A stretch of 64,000 nt of DNA, taken from Gemmata massiliana. GTDB taxonomy: Bacteria; Planctomycetota; Planctomycetia; Gemmatales; Gemmataceae. Location of the stretch: assembly GCF_901538265.1 (NCBI RefSeq), contig NZ_LR593886.1, forward strand, positions 5,849,738-5,913,737, given 5' to 3'. The translations under genes and the position numbers were made by a program. Every line of letters begins with the position of its first letter. Within the stretch, counting starts at the first letter, position 1. The notes under the pieces are model-generated. The model was not told the DNA's origin. It saw only the letters and a program-made list of their open reading frames with translations, and did no database searches. This document shows positions 33,703 to 42,453 of this stretch, in pieces.

Positions 33703-34639
33703 CGAGCACCTCCCCGGTCGCCCGCGTGCCGAGTCCGCGCCACGTTTGAAGGTCAATGCTGTCGCGAACGAACCGCACTCCACCGTCGCCCAAGAGCACA
33801 TTCACCCCGCCGGTGTGCCGACTGCTCGGGGGCATGGTCGATTTGCCGACCACGAAGAACCCGCACGAACGGCCGTTGGGCGGCGAAATGTGCTGATAGC
33901 GGTGCTGGTGGTGCATCCACGGCGCCCCCATGAACAGCGGGAACTGATTGGAGAGATTCGCGGTGTCCACACCCAAGCACGTGGTGTGGGCCACGTCCGC
34001 GTTCGCCGGGTCGCTGGGGTTGAAAAACACGTCCTCGATCGGGCTGACGATCCCGTTGCTGCCGTCGGCCAGCAGCCGCTCGCTGAAGAACGCGGTGTTA
34101 CTCGTTCCGTCGGTGATGTCCCCGAACCCCACGGCCGTATTCACGTAAAACACGCCGTTGTACAGCGCGGGATTGGGGATCACAAAAAACGGCATGGTGC
34201 CCGTGTTGGCCATGTAGTTCGTTGCGGCGCCGGACGCGGGAATCGGATTGTCGCGGTCCGAGGGGCAACGGAACCCACCGATGATTGTGTTGCGCGGGGT
34301 GGTATTCGCGGCGTCCGTCGGCGGTACACGGAAGTCGATCAACTTGTACACATTGTCCTGCTCCATTTGCGGCAGGATTTGGGTCAGTGCGGAGAACTGC
34401 GAACCGGACGTCGTGGTCGGCGGTAACCCGCCGCTCGGGAACTTGCCGGCGGTGTCGTGGAAGTTGTGGAGTGCCAACCCGATCTGCTTGAGGTTGTTGC
34501 TGCACTTCATCCGCGCAGCCGCCTCACGCACCTTCTGCACGGCCGGGAGCAACAATCCGATCAAAATCGCAATAATCGCCATAACAACGAGGAGTTCAAT
34601 CAGCGTAAAGCCCGCGGAGCGGGAGGAGGAACGATACAT
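33692..34639 (-). CDS. DUF1559 prepilin-like protein
   Basis: A 315-residue protein from ATG 34639. It has the type IV prepilin-like N-terminus [19 protein letters not shown], then [17 protein letters not shown], then [15 protein letters not shown]. The C-terminal [17 protein letters not shown] stretch is the second hallmark of DUF1559. It is clearly a paralogue of the 15368-16414 protein but shorter. A lipoprotein gene overlaps its end. The family is thought to pass through a pseudopilin-type export system; the function is unknown. Confidence 0.92.
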   Translation of the reverse strand: MYRSSSRSAGFTLIELLVVMAIIAILIGLLLPAVQKVREAAARMKCSNNLKQIGLALHNFHDTAGKFPSGGLPPTTTSGSQFSALTQILPQMEQDNVYKLIDFRVPPTDAANTTPRNTIIGGFRCPSDRDNPIPASGAATNYMANTGTMPFFVIPNPALYNGVFYVNTAVGFGDITDGTSNTAFFSERLLADGSNGIVSPIEDVFFNPSDPANADVAHTTCLGVDTANLSNQFPLFMGAPWMHHQHRYQHISPPNGRSCGFFVVGKSTMPPSSRHTGGVNVLLGDGGVRFVRDSIDLQTWRGLGTRATGEVLGDF

Positions 34640-34829
34640 GATGAGGGCTCGGTCTTGAGGAGAATGAAAGCACGAGTACCGCGAACGCGGCCCTAAAGTG
34701 GGCGCACTGAATTGGCTGTGGCTCGGCACCAACAGAGGTGCCACCAACGGCTGTCAAGACGGCCACACTACTCGAGCCGATACCAGTATGAGCCGGTGCC
34801 AGCGCGCAATGTGGGCATGATTGACAGGA

Positions 34830-35231
34830 TCAGCCGAGTCGCGGAGGGTGAAAGACCGAGGAGGCCCGAAGGATCGGGCGCGGAGATGACGAATCGCGTT
34901 CAAAGAGCGGCCCCAGTTCACGACCGCCGGGCACGGTGAACCGCAGGATTTGGTCCTTGATCTGCGTTGGTAAAGATGAAACGGGAGGGATCGGAAACGA
35001 ATTTCGTAAGGGAGCGCCCGAACAGTTCGGCCCCTGACACGGGCACGGCACCGACTCGGAACGATCGGCTAACGGAGATCGTGGCGCGTCCACGTTCGAT
35101 TCGATGAGCGGCGAGAATCCCCCCGACGAATGCCCGCTACACCGAGCTTCGGCCCGGTTGGGAGACAAGCAGGCAACCGCGACAAGCGCGACAACCCACC
35201 CGCAACGGCGGATGAGGGGGGGAGAGAGCAT
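34830..35231 (-). CDS. Small secreted Cys-containing hypothetical protein
   Basis: A 133-residue protein from ATG 35231 after a GGGGGGAGAG stretch. A signal peptide (about residues 1-28, WVVALVAVACLSPNRAEA) is followed by a mature part with short Cys pairs in SVPCPCQGPNCSGAPL. CxCxGPxC segments are seen in other small secreted planctomycete proteins. The remainder is Pro/Ser/Arg-rich and may be disordered. No family is named. It lies alone between the DUF1559 gene and the transmembrane kinase gene, all on the minus strand. Confidence 0.55.
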   Translation of the reverse strand: MLSPPLIRRCGWVVALVAVACLSPNRAEARCSGHSSGGFSPLIESNVDAPRSPLADRSESVPCPCQGPNCSGAPLRNSFPIPPVSSLPTQIKDQILRFTVPGGRELGPLFERDSSSPRPILRASSVFHPPRLG

Positions 35232-35316
35232 CGGATTCGCGTGTGAAACCTGAACGTCCCAAACTTACACAAGCGTCCCATCAGAAGCAACAGAATTCAC
35301 GCGCCGCAAGATACCG

Positions 35317-37536
35317 CTATGAGTTGCGTTCTCGAACCGGCAGATCAATTAGAGCTGTCAATGCGGCTCGGGTCCGGCTCTCGAGCAGGAACGCCAGCCC
35401 GACACCAGCCAGTCCCGCCACGCTCATCGCGGCAACTGCGGGCGGGTTCGATGCCCCACGTGAAGCAAAGAGAGCGACGGCGATCAGCGGTACGGCCGTC
35501 GCCGCGGCCCGGAAGTACCCAAGCGCGCGATCGACCCGCCGTAAGTTTTCACGGTCTTGTTGTTTAAGTCCGTTCTTGCCGAGAAGCGCTGGGAACAGCA
35601 CCGTCACGGACAAATACGTCACCAGAAAGTACGGGTACACCGACGCCATCAGTCCGCAAACGATAAGCGAAAACAGGAAATGGACATACGCCCCCTCGCC
35701 TTGCGGCGGCGGGCCAGCCAGCACGTGCAAGATGATAGGCCACAGTAGACCCGCAACCGACCAACATACGACACAGATCCCCGCGGTCGTCGCGCCGAAC
35801 CGGAGACAGCACCCGCGAACCCGTTCGTCTGATCCGGGCGAATTCCCCTGACGGATGCGACGCAAGGCGCGCGACACGGGCCGTAATGCTAACCAGGAGG
35901 CGATCATCCCGAGCGGGAAGAAGACCCCGTTCACGACCAGAATGACCTGATCGAACACGCGCTCCACGGCGTGCCATTGCGCGATGATCTCAGCCTGGTT
36001 GTACGCGATGTTGAACGCAGACGCCAACATGTTCGGGATCACGGACAACAAATAGGTGGTGAGCAGCGGATACGTGCAGACGACCTCGCGCCACCCACCG
36101 GGTTCCGGCCGGACCAGTTTCCGCGCGGCAGGGCGTAGGCACAATTCGAGTTCTCGACCCAGTTCTCCCACGGTCGCGGGACGCCGATCGGGATCGGCTT
36201 CTAGGCACGAGAGCAACACCTCGCGCAATCCCGGCGTGCCCCCGATCGGGAACGCGGCCACGGCCTCCGGTGTGGGTCCGCTCCGCCGCAACGCCACCAA
36301 CCCTTTGACGGTTTCCTGTCGATCGGCCGTTACCCGTTCCGAACCGAACGGACGGCTCCCGGTAGCCAGTTCCCAAAGCGTCACAGAGAGGCTGAACGCA
36401 TCGGCCCGCCCGTCCAGAGTTTCCGGTACGCGAGGGTGCGAGGGATCGAACGCTTCCAGATGCTCCAGTGCCATGTAACCCAGGCTGCCACCGAACAGGG
36501 CGATCGCCCCGGCGCCGTCGAGTTTGGAACAGCACCCGACGTTAAAGTCCGCCAGGAGCGGTTCGCCGTCGGCCGTCAGCAGCACGTTCGCGGGTTTCAC
36601 GTCCCGGTGCAGTACCCCGTGTCGGTGGGCGTAGTCGAGCGCCGTGGCCAGCTTCGCCCCGATCGTACACACGGTCGTCGCCCAGTCGCGTTCGGCCCAC
36701 TGAGCACGGACGGGTGAAGCCGCGGCCGGCACCTCTCCGCGCCGCATCAGGATCGCGTCGATCGCGTCGAGGAGTGTGCGCCCGCTGCGCTGATCGGCGG
36801 GCACCGTGCGAACGTGGGTAATCACGTCCTGGAGCGTCCCGCCCGGCAGGTACGGCATGTAAACCAACTGGAGGCCGCGCTCGTTCAGCACCCGCTGGTC
36901 GTACACCCGGACGATGTGCGGGTGATCCAGTTGGGCCAGAGTCTGCGCCTCCATCCCGCGCGACGCCGTTACTTTCAAAGCCACGAGCCGCTGCATGGTC
37001 AGTTGGCGGGCCATAAACACCTTCGCGAACTGCCCCTCTCCGATCAGCGTGAGCAGGTCGAAGTCATCGAGCCGGCTGCCCGCACGAACCGACACCGCCG
37101 CCCGCGAAGCGACGATCGAGGTTGAGCGGGCCACGGCGGTGCCCCCCAGGAGCCGTGCCAGTTCGTCGGCGCGGTCCGGAAAGCGATCGAAATAGTCGCC
37201 CGGTTGGGGGTCGCGCCCCGCGCGCCGGCGCAGGTGGAAGTCCTCGTACAGGAGATCCGCGGGTAAACCGGTTGATCCCAGTTCGGGAAAATCCTTAACG
37301 TAGTCCTCAAGCGCGCGATCGAGCCCGCGCTGCAAACGCGATTCGAGATCGAACTTAATAAGCTCTACCAGAAGCAACCCGCGAACGTCGGGCGCCCCCA
37401 CGACAAGAAACGCCGCGAGTTCGGGCGGTCCACTGGCCGACTCCCATTCATGAGCGAACGCTTCCAGGCGGTCCGTAATCACGGACCAGATCTGGGTCGT
37501 TGAAGTCAGTGACGACGGTCGGGTTGGTGCCTGCAT
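35317..37536 (-). CDS. Transmembrane Ser/Thr protein kinase with polytopic C-terminus
   Basis: A 739-residue protein from ATG 37536. The N-terminal ~150 residues form a helical region (LEDYVKDFPELG, LYEDFHLRRRAGRDPQPGDYFDRFP) that precedes many planctomycete kinases. The kinase domain has GEGQFAKVF, VALKVT, HRDVKPANVLL and, in place of DFG, DFN (DFNVGC); the APE position reads MALEHL. The catalytic Asp, Lys and Asn are kept. The C-terminal ~250 residues carry about six or seven hydrophobic helices (YLLSVIPNMLASA, VVNGVFFPLGMIASWLAL, FLFSLIVCGLMASVYPYFLVTYL). A kinase with a polytopic rather than single-span C-terminus is less common and suggests a sensor or channel-like part. It is divergent from the ECF sigma gene at 37635. 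Confidence 0.88.
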   Translation of the reverse strand: MQAPTRPSSLTSTTQIWSVITDRLEAFAHEWESASGPPELAAFLVVGAPDVRGLLLVELIKFDLESRLQRGLDRALEDYVKDFPELGSTGLPADLLYEDFHLRRRAGRDPQPGDYFDRFPDRADELARLLGGTAVARSTSIVASRAAVSVRAGSRLDDFDLLTLIGEGQFAKVFMARQLTMQRLVALKVTASRGMEAQTLAQLDHPHIVRVYDQRVLNERGLQLVYMPYLPGGTLQDVITHVRTVPADQRSGRTLLDAIDAILMRRGEVPAAASPVRAQWAERDWATTVCTIGAKLATALDYAHRHGVLHRDVKPANVLLTADGEPLLADFNVGCCSKLDGAGAIALFGGSLGYMALEHLEAFDPSHPRVPETLDGRADAFSLSVTLWELATGSRPFGSERVTADRQETVKGLVALRRSGPTPEAVAAFPIGGTPGLREVLLSCLEADPDRRPATVGELGRELELCLRPAARKLVRPEPGGWREVVCTYPLLTTYLLSVIPNMLASAFNIAYNQAEIIAQWHAVERVFDQVILVVNGVFFPLGMIASWLALRPVSRALRRIRQGNSPGSDERVRGCCLRFGATTAGICVVCWSVAGLLWPIILHVLAGPPPQGEGAYVHFLFSLIVCGLMASVYPYFLVTYLSVTVLFPALLGKNGLKQQDRENLRRVDRALGYFRAAATAVPLIAVALFASRGASNPPAVAAMSVAGLAGVGLAFLLESRTRAALTALIDLPVRERNS

Positions 37537-37634
37537 GTGTGAACCCAGATCGGCGCCGCGGCGCGGGTGAGCAGTTACAATACACCCGATCGCCCCTACG
37601 AGAAATGGCCGCGAACCGCCCCGGAGCTTCCGCA

Positions 37635-38228
37635 ATGAGCGACGTGCCTCGCTCCGACGCCCCCCTCGACCCGGCCGCCTTCGCTGCTTTTCTTGAGCAG
37701 CGGCGCCCGGGTCTGGTCGCGTTCATTGAAGGGCGCCTCGGCGCCACTCTGCGCGGGAAGTTGGACCCGCAAGACATTGCCCAGGAGGTCGCGATTAAGG
37801 CGCTTCGGGAGTTGCCCCAAACCGATCTCGGGGACCGTGACCCGTTCGGCTGGCTGTGCCACCTGGCCGAACAGTGCGTGATCGACGCCCACCGACACTT
37901 CACGGCGTCCAAGCGGGCGGCCGAGCGCGAACAACCCGGGAACGTTCCGGCCGGTGAGGGAAGCTCGGATCTGATCGCGCTCCTCGCCGCCAGCATCACC
38001 ACCCCGACCCAAGCCGTCGTTCGCGACGAGCGCGAGGTCCGGCTCCGGGAAGCGATCGCGACTCTACCCGAAGAACACCGCGAAGCGCTCCGCTTGCGCT
38101 ACGTCGAGGGACTCGCAACAAAGGACGTGGCCGCTCGTTTGAATAAATCGGACGTTGCGACGCGGGTTCTACTCACCCGCCTCGTCCACCGCCTTCAGGA
38201 ACTGCTCGGGCCAGGTGAAGGGGCGTGA
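37635..38228 (+). CDS. ECF-type RNA polymerase sigma factor
   Basis: A 197-residue protein from ATG 37635 (CGGAG eight bases upstream; an in-frame ATG at 37605 is the alternative). Region 2 reads LDPQDIAQEVAIKALRELPQ with WLCHLAEQCVIDAHRHF; region 4 reads ATLPEEHREALRLRYVEGLATKDVAARLNKSDVATRVLLTRLVHRLQELL, a clear sigma-70 region 4 helix-turn-helix. It should direct RNA polymerase to a specific promoter set. It lies only 98 bases from the divergent transmembrane kinase gene. ECF sigma factors linked to Ser/Thr kinases are a known planctomycete arrangement in which phosphorylation may control the sigma factor. No anti-sigma gene is adjacent. Confidence 0.92.
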   Translation: MSDVPRSDAPLDPAAFAAFLEQRRPGLVAFIEGRLGATLRGKLDPQDIAQEVAIKALRELPQTDLGDRDPFGWLCHLAEQCVIDAHRHFTASKRAAEREQPGNVPAGEGSSDLIALLAASITTPTQAVVRDEREVRLREAIATLPEEHREALRLRYVEGLATKDVAARLNKSDVATRVLLTRLVHRLQELLGPGEGA

Positions 38229-38612
38229 CCGTTATTCAGCGGAGCGATTGAATCTCGAAAACGCCGCAAACCCTTTCGGGCCCGCGATCAACGAGTGCTC
38301 CAACGACAAAGCGGTGACCGGAATCAAATCGGGGTTGATACGCGATGAGAATTCGAGGTAGCTTCTGACGGCCGGCTGGGAGGCGAGTTCAGTCGGCAGG
38401 CGCCGGTGTGGGTCGTTCCCGCCGGCGTCTTTCGTTGGCGGCAGTGCCACCCCTCCATTCTCGGTACGTAACCAATCGCCCGCTGCTCCAATACGACACG
38501 AAGGCACGGGATCAAAAGCGGGTCACGAGCTGGGCTTGGCAGAGCGAAGCACCTTCGCAATACTACCCCACCAACCCAGGAACCGAGTAATTTGCCGAAG
38601 CGAGACGCGACG
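38229..38612. other. Intergenic gap before the SMR transporter gene
   Basis: About 384 bases without a convincing gene. Several short frames on both strands overlap each other and lack ribosome sites. No hairpin or RNA gene is evident. Confidence 0.45.
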
Positions 38613-38945
38613 ATGTTCAGGCACGGACTGCTGCTCGTGGTCGCGATCGCGTGCGAAACGGTCGCCACTCTACTCCTCAAGCGCTCGGACGGGATGTCCC
38701 GGCTCTGGCCCAGTGTCGGGATGCTCGTGGGTTACGTTGCCGCCCTATTCCTGTTGTCCCTCGTGTTGAAATCGCTCCCGGTCGGACCCGTCTACGCCGT
38801 GTGGTCCGGCCTGGGAACCGCCCTCACCGCTTTACTTGGATACATCGCGTTCGGAGACCGGTTGCCGCCCGGTGCCTGGGTTGGCGTGGCGCTCGTCTGT
38901 GCCGGTGTCGTGTTTTTGTCGGTCTACCTTCCACGAACCGATTGA
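38613..38945 (+). CDS. Small multidrug resistance (SMR) family efflux transporter
   Basis: A 110-residue membrane protein when started at ATG 38613; the frame also allows TTG 38592. The length equals EmrE. Four helices are evident: LLLVVAIACETVATLLLK, MLVGYVAALFLLSLVL, GPVYAVWSGLGTALTALLGYIAF and WVGVALVCAGVVFLSVYL. The membrane glutamate essential for proton/drug exchange is at residue 15 (ACETVAT), and AVWSGLG matches the AIWSG motif of EmrE helix 3. SMR pumps work as dual-topology dimers that export cationic compounds or guanidinium. Only one gene is present, as expected for EmrE/Gdx-like homodimers. It cannot be decided by eye whether it is an Emr or Gdx type. Confidence 0.9.
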   Translation: MFRHGLLLVVAIACETVATLLLKRSDGMSRLWPSVGMLVGYVAALFLLSLVLKSLPVGPVYAVWSGLGTALTALLGYIAFGDRLPPGAWVGVALVCAGVVFLSVYLPRTD

Positions 38946-39023
38946 ACCTGGTGTCATTTCCCCATCTCATCGAATCCGTCACCCGCGATCAATCGGCCAC
39001 GTTCAACTACGGGCCACCGGATC

Positions 39024-40064
39024 TCAATACTTGAATTCCAACTGCCCCGAGATGAACCGCCCCGGGGCGAGGTCGGTCCGGTTCCGGCCCCGGAACGACA
39101 GCCCGCGGTTCTCGACAAAGAACCGGTCGAATGCGTACCCGGCGATGAGTTGGAAATCCACTTGTTGATAGATTCGGTACCCCACCCCGCCCTCCAATCG
39201 CTTTTCGTAGAGGAACAGTTGGTCCCGGCGGTCCGCGCGCTCGGCCCGGAACCAGCTCTGGTTCGCCCACTCGAACGCCGTAAACACGCGCGCCTCATCG
39301 GTCACGTGGTAACTGGCGCGCGCCTGTAAATCAGTGAGGGCCGCGTAGATGAGTTCGAGCTGAATCTGCCGGTACGGGTGGTAGTCGATCGATACGAACG
39401 GGAACCCGATGATCGTCGTGAGACGGTCGGTGTGGTACTCATAGGCCACACCGGGAACCGGGATGTTGCGTCCCAGTTGCCCGTTGGACGTGCTCACGAC
39501 GTAGAACAACCACGCATTTTGGTCGCGTGCGGGCGCGCGAAGGAACGCGAGGGCCGAGATCGTCGCTTCCGCGAGGCTGTTGAACGGGCGGTCGCTCGCG
39601 GTACCGAAGTTGAGCGTCGTGCCCCAACTCCAGCCGCTCCCGAGCTGACCGACGTACCCGCCCCCGGCCTGCGCGTCCCACAGCGCGAGAGGGAATCGCA
39701 CCCGGTCCGTTGGAAGGCGCGCGTTCGAGCGGAAATCGAGCGCGCGAACGGACCCATTGCCGAACACGAGATCGTCGTCGGTGGTGTAAAACGGCACGGT
39801 GGCACCGAACTGGAAGTTCGAGAGTGCTATCCGTGCTCGCTGCCCCCGGACCGAAACGCTCGGGTACCAGGAATACCCGAACCCGTCGGGTACCCCGCTA
39901 CTCGCGCCGAGCGCGTCGAGCGTCGAGCGCAGGGCGTCCGGGACACACGACGCGCGCCCGCCGGTGGGCGCGGGTGGATCAGTTTCCGGTTGGTCTTGAG
40001 CGGTCACAGCGGGCGACAGCACCAGCGCGACCGCGATCGCGCAGTACAATTGTGGCCGGAACAC
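39024..40064 (-). CDS. Outer-membrane beta-barrel-like protein (DUF6268-like)
   Basis: A 346-residue protein starting at GTG 40064 with a signal peptide (CAIAVALVLSPAVTAQ, cleavage near residue 22). The mature chain alternates polar and hydrophobic residues in short strands (ARIALSNFQFGATVPFY, WSWGTTLNFGTA, QLELIYAALTDLQARASYHV, VDFQLIAGYAFDRFF) and ends in LEFKY. An aromatic last residue is typical of outer-membrane barrels assembled by BamA. It resembles planctomycete proteins of the DUF6268 type, though the name is from memory. It is probably a surface pore or structural barrel. It lies between the convergent SMR gene and the DUF6134-like gene on the same strand. Confidence 0.72.
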   Translation of the reverse strand: MFRPQLYCAIAVALVLSPAVTAQDQPETDPPAPTGGRASCVPDALRSTLDALGASSGVPDGFGYSWYPSVSVRGQRARIALSNFQFGATVPFYTTDDDLVFGNGSVRALDFRSNARLPTDRVRFPLALWDAQAGGGYVGQLGSGWSWGTTLNFGTASDRPFNSLAEATISALAFLRAPARDQNAWLFYVVSTSNGQLGRNIPVPGVAYEYHTDRLTTIIGFPFVSIDYHPYRQIQLELIYAALTDLQARASYHVTDEARVFTAFEWANQSWFRAERADRRDQLFLYEKRLEGGVGYRIYQQVDFQLIAGYAFDRFFVENRGLSFRGRNRTDLAPGRFISGQLEFKY

Positions 40065-40128
40065 GCGGACGTCCGTGGTGGTGGAACGGGGAGAGCCACC
40101 CCCGACCGCCGGGGGCGAGCCGGCGGAT

Positions 40129-40854
40129 TCACTTCACGCCGTTCAAGTCCAGCACCACCTTGTGCCCGTCCCACTTCATTTCCTGGCGGATCACACGACC
40201 GTTCGCGTCGAACCACCACTCGGCCGCAACGTCCTTGCCGGTCAACTTGTAGCGCGACCCCTCAATGGTCTTACCGTTGAGGGGAACGCGGCACGCCCCG
40301 AGCGGCTCGACGCGGACCGCCGTCTCCGAGCCATCCTCTGCGTCGAATAGAACTGCGTCTCGCACCTTGTCCGCGGCCGGTACACGGACCCCTGTAGCCG
40401 TCAGCACGTTGCCCGCAGCCTTGCGGGTGTCCTTGTCGACAGTCACCACCAATCCCTGTTCGCCTGCAACGGCCTTGACCGCCCGCTTCTTGCCGTCGTC
40501 GTTCGATTTGGCTTCCAAGGAAACGAGCTGCCCCTTGCGCCACACCTCGATGCTGTTGAGGTGGTAGGTGTACGAGAACAGGCCGGCCTTTACCTGCACG
40601 TCCGTGGTAACGGCGACCGTCTCGGTCCCGTCCGCGGCGGTCGCGGTGGCAATCGCACACGATCCGCCCGGTTTGCCGTCCACGAGTACGGTGAATGTCC
40701 TCACCTCATCGGCCCCGGCGAGCGGCACGCCAGCGAAGCCGACCGATCCGACCGCCAAAACCGCGGGGCGCGGGGCCAGCGCACGCCACAGGAGCCAGCT
40801 CGCAACGGCTACCGCGAGTCCGGCCCCGGCTTTCAGATTGAACACACGGACCAT
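40129..40854 (-). CDS. Membrane-anchored DUF6134-like protein
   Basis: A 241-residue protein from ATG 40854 with an N-terminal signal anchor (AGAGLAVAVASWLLWRALA). The body contains RTFTVLVDGKPGGSCAIA, TTDVQVKAGLFSYTYHLNSIEVWRKGQLVSLEAKSNDDGKK and WFDANGRVIRQEMKWDGHKVVLDL. This is the layout of DUF6134, a beta-sheet family of unknown function seen in Gram-negative bacteria that resembles lipoprotein-carrier-like folds. It is exported and soluble apart from the anchor. It is about 64 bases upstream of the barrel gene on the same strand, so the two may be co-transcribed; a role together at the envelope is possible but unproven. Confidence 0.72.
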   Translation of the reverse strand: MVRVFNLKAGAGLAVAVASWLLWRALAPRPAVLAVGSVGFAGVPLAGADEVRTFTVLVDGKPGGSCAIATATAADGTETVAVTTDVQVKAGLFSYTYHLNSIEVWRKGQLVSLEAKSNDDGKKRAVKAVAGEQGLVVTVDKDTRKAAGNVLTATGVRVPAADKVRDAVLFDAEDGSETAVRVEPLGACRVPLNGKTIEGSRYKLTGKDVAAEWWFDANGRVIRQEMKWDGHKVVLDLNGVK

Positions 40855-41232
40855 TGCCGCCCTACCCTTCGGTGTCGATTAGGCATGGCGCCCCGGTAAT
40901 ACGCTGTGCCCCCGAACCCGCCAAGCCCAACCAGTCCGCCCAACCACTCGGGCTTGTAGCGCGGCGGTCTATCGGATAAATGACAGGCATTCGCCGGTTT
41001 GGTGTTTTGAACCCATGCCCCCCGGCCGCCCGCCGGGACCGCCTTCTGCTGCCAACACCTCCCGGACCAGCTTGTGATCGCGCTGCGCACTCAACCGGTT
41101 CCGCGCCGGGCGCCGAACGTCACACGAGCCGATCCGGATTCGCCGAACGTGATCGAGACGGTACTCGCACCGCTCCTCGACCACGTCCGGCACCCCACCC
41201 TAATTGGGCGGGGTAAAAAGGGAGTTGCACGG
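40855..41232. other. Divergent intergenic gap
   Basis: About 378 bases separate the DUF6134-like gene (minus) from the SDR gene (plus). The SDR reading frame is open back to 41074, but that part is rich in Pro/Arg/Thr and has no ribosome site, so it is treated as non-coding. No clear regulatory element can be named. Confidence 0.4.
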
Positions 41233-42342
41233 ATGCGGTACAGCATGACGCGGTGGAGTAACGTACTCATCACCGGGGTAACAGGGCTAATAGGCGGAGA
41301 GATCTTGCGCGGGCTCGCGGCCCGCGGACACCGGGGCAAGGTGTGGGCGCTCGTCCGCCCGACCGAGCAGCACTCCCCAGAAGAACGGTTGCGCGAGCGC
41401 CTCCGCCGAAGCGACGACTTTTCCGAGGGTTGCGCGCGGGCGGTGGCCGGTGACATTCTACGACCCGATTGGGGCCTGACCGGGGCCGAATACGACGAAA
41501 TCACCAACTCCGTCGACGTCATCATCCACAACGCCGCGGACACCTCGTTCGCGGCCCACCGGAACACGTCAACGACGAACGTCGAGGGCGTCCGCAGGCT
41601 CATCGACTTCGCCCGCGCGTGCCGCCGGAACCCGCTGATTGCGTACATGAGTACCGCGTCCAATGTCGGGCGCGTGAGCGGTCGGTGCCTGGGCGAGGAC
41701 GACGGGTGCCGCCCGTCCAACACGCATTTCAACGAATACACGCACTCCAAGGCGATCGGGGAACAAACGCTGCGCGACAGTGGGTTGCCGGTGCTGACGC
41801 TCCGGCCCACCATCGTACTCAGCGCGGGACTACCGGACCCCGTGTTCGCGCGCCAGATCCTGTGGTTCGCGCCGCTCACCCGCGCGTTCGCGGCTCTGCC
41901 ACTCGACCCGCACGCGCGCCTGGACATCGTCGACGTTGGGTTCGTGGCCGAGGCCGCTCTCCGGTTACTCGAGCACCCCCAACGCGCGCACGACTGCTAT
42001 CACCTCTCGGCCGGTGCGAACGGGTGCGTAACGATCGACGTGCTGCGCGAAATGGTGACCCGTGCTAGTAACCGGCGCACCCCGTTACGGTTGGTTCCAC
42101 CTCCAGAGTGGACGCGGGCACTGCACCGCCAGTTTGTGGACACCCCGCGGCGCCGACAGGTCTTCCAGTCGTTGCGCCACTACCTGCCGTTCCTGAATAT
42201 GGATGTGGTGTACGACGGCGCCCGGCTCCGTGAGGTGGTGCCCACAGCCGAGTTACCGGTCCAACCACCGGCAAAATATATTCCCGAATTGCTCAGATTA
42301 ATCCGACCGAAAGCGGCTTTGGAAGAAGCCTGTCTACCCTAA
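41233..42342 (+). CDS. NAD(P)-dependent reductase/epimerase of the extended SDR family (thioester-reductase-like)
   Basis: A 369-residue protein from ATG 41233 (GGAG about nine bases upstream; ATG 41245 is possible). The Rossmann motif TGVTGLIGG is at residues 14-22 and the catalytic YxxxK is Y169THSK173, with the Ser/Thr at YMSTAS (138-143). NVEGVRRLIDFARA and IIHNAADTSF match the male-sterility/thioester-reductase branch (the NAD-binding domain of fatty acyl-CoA reductases and NRPS/PKS terminal reductases). The C-terminal part carries a substrate-binding region that also resembles sugar epimerases. Likely substrates are acyl thioesters or nucleotide sugars. It is a single gene convergent with the BSP peptidase gene. 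Confidence 0.82.
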   Translation: MRYSMTRWSNVLITGVTGLIGGEILRGLAARGHRGKVWALVRPTEQHSPEERLRERLRRSDDFSEGCARAVAGDILRPDWGLTGAEYDEITNSVDVIIHNAADTSFAAHRNTSTTNVEGVRRLIDFARACRRNPLIAYMSTASNVGRVSGRCLGEDDGCRPSNTHFNEYTHSKAIGEQTLRDSGLPVLTLRPTIVLSAGLPDPVFARQILWFAPLTRAFAALPLDPHARLDIVDVGFVAEAALRLLEHPQRAHDCYHLSAGANGCVTIDVLREMVTRASNRRTPLRLVPPPEWTRALHRQFVDTPRRRQVFQSLRHYLPFLNMDVVYDGARLREVVPTAELPVQPPAKYIPELLRLIRPKAALEEACLP

Positions 42343-42355
42343 TACGACACCGGTC

Positions 42356-42386
42356 CTCGTTCCGAAGTACGCGAAATCGGAACGAG
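42356..42386. terminator. Hairpin between convergent genes
   Basis: CTCGTTCCGA at 42356-42365 pairs perfectly with 42377-42386 over ten bases, with an 11-base loop, 14 bases after the SDR stop. There is no T run, so it may act as a rho-assisted or bidirectional terminator, or as a transcript stabiliser. Confidence 0.45.
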
Positions 42387-42453
42387 AACCACGGAATCGG
42401 TGCTTGTGAGCGCGGCGAACGTGGCTCTCAAATCGCCGCACCCCTTCACAGAG

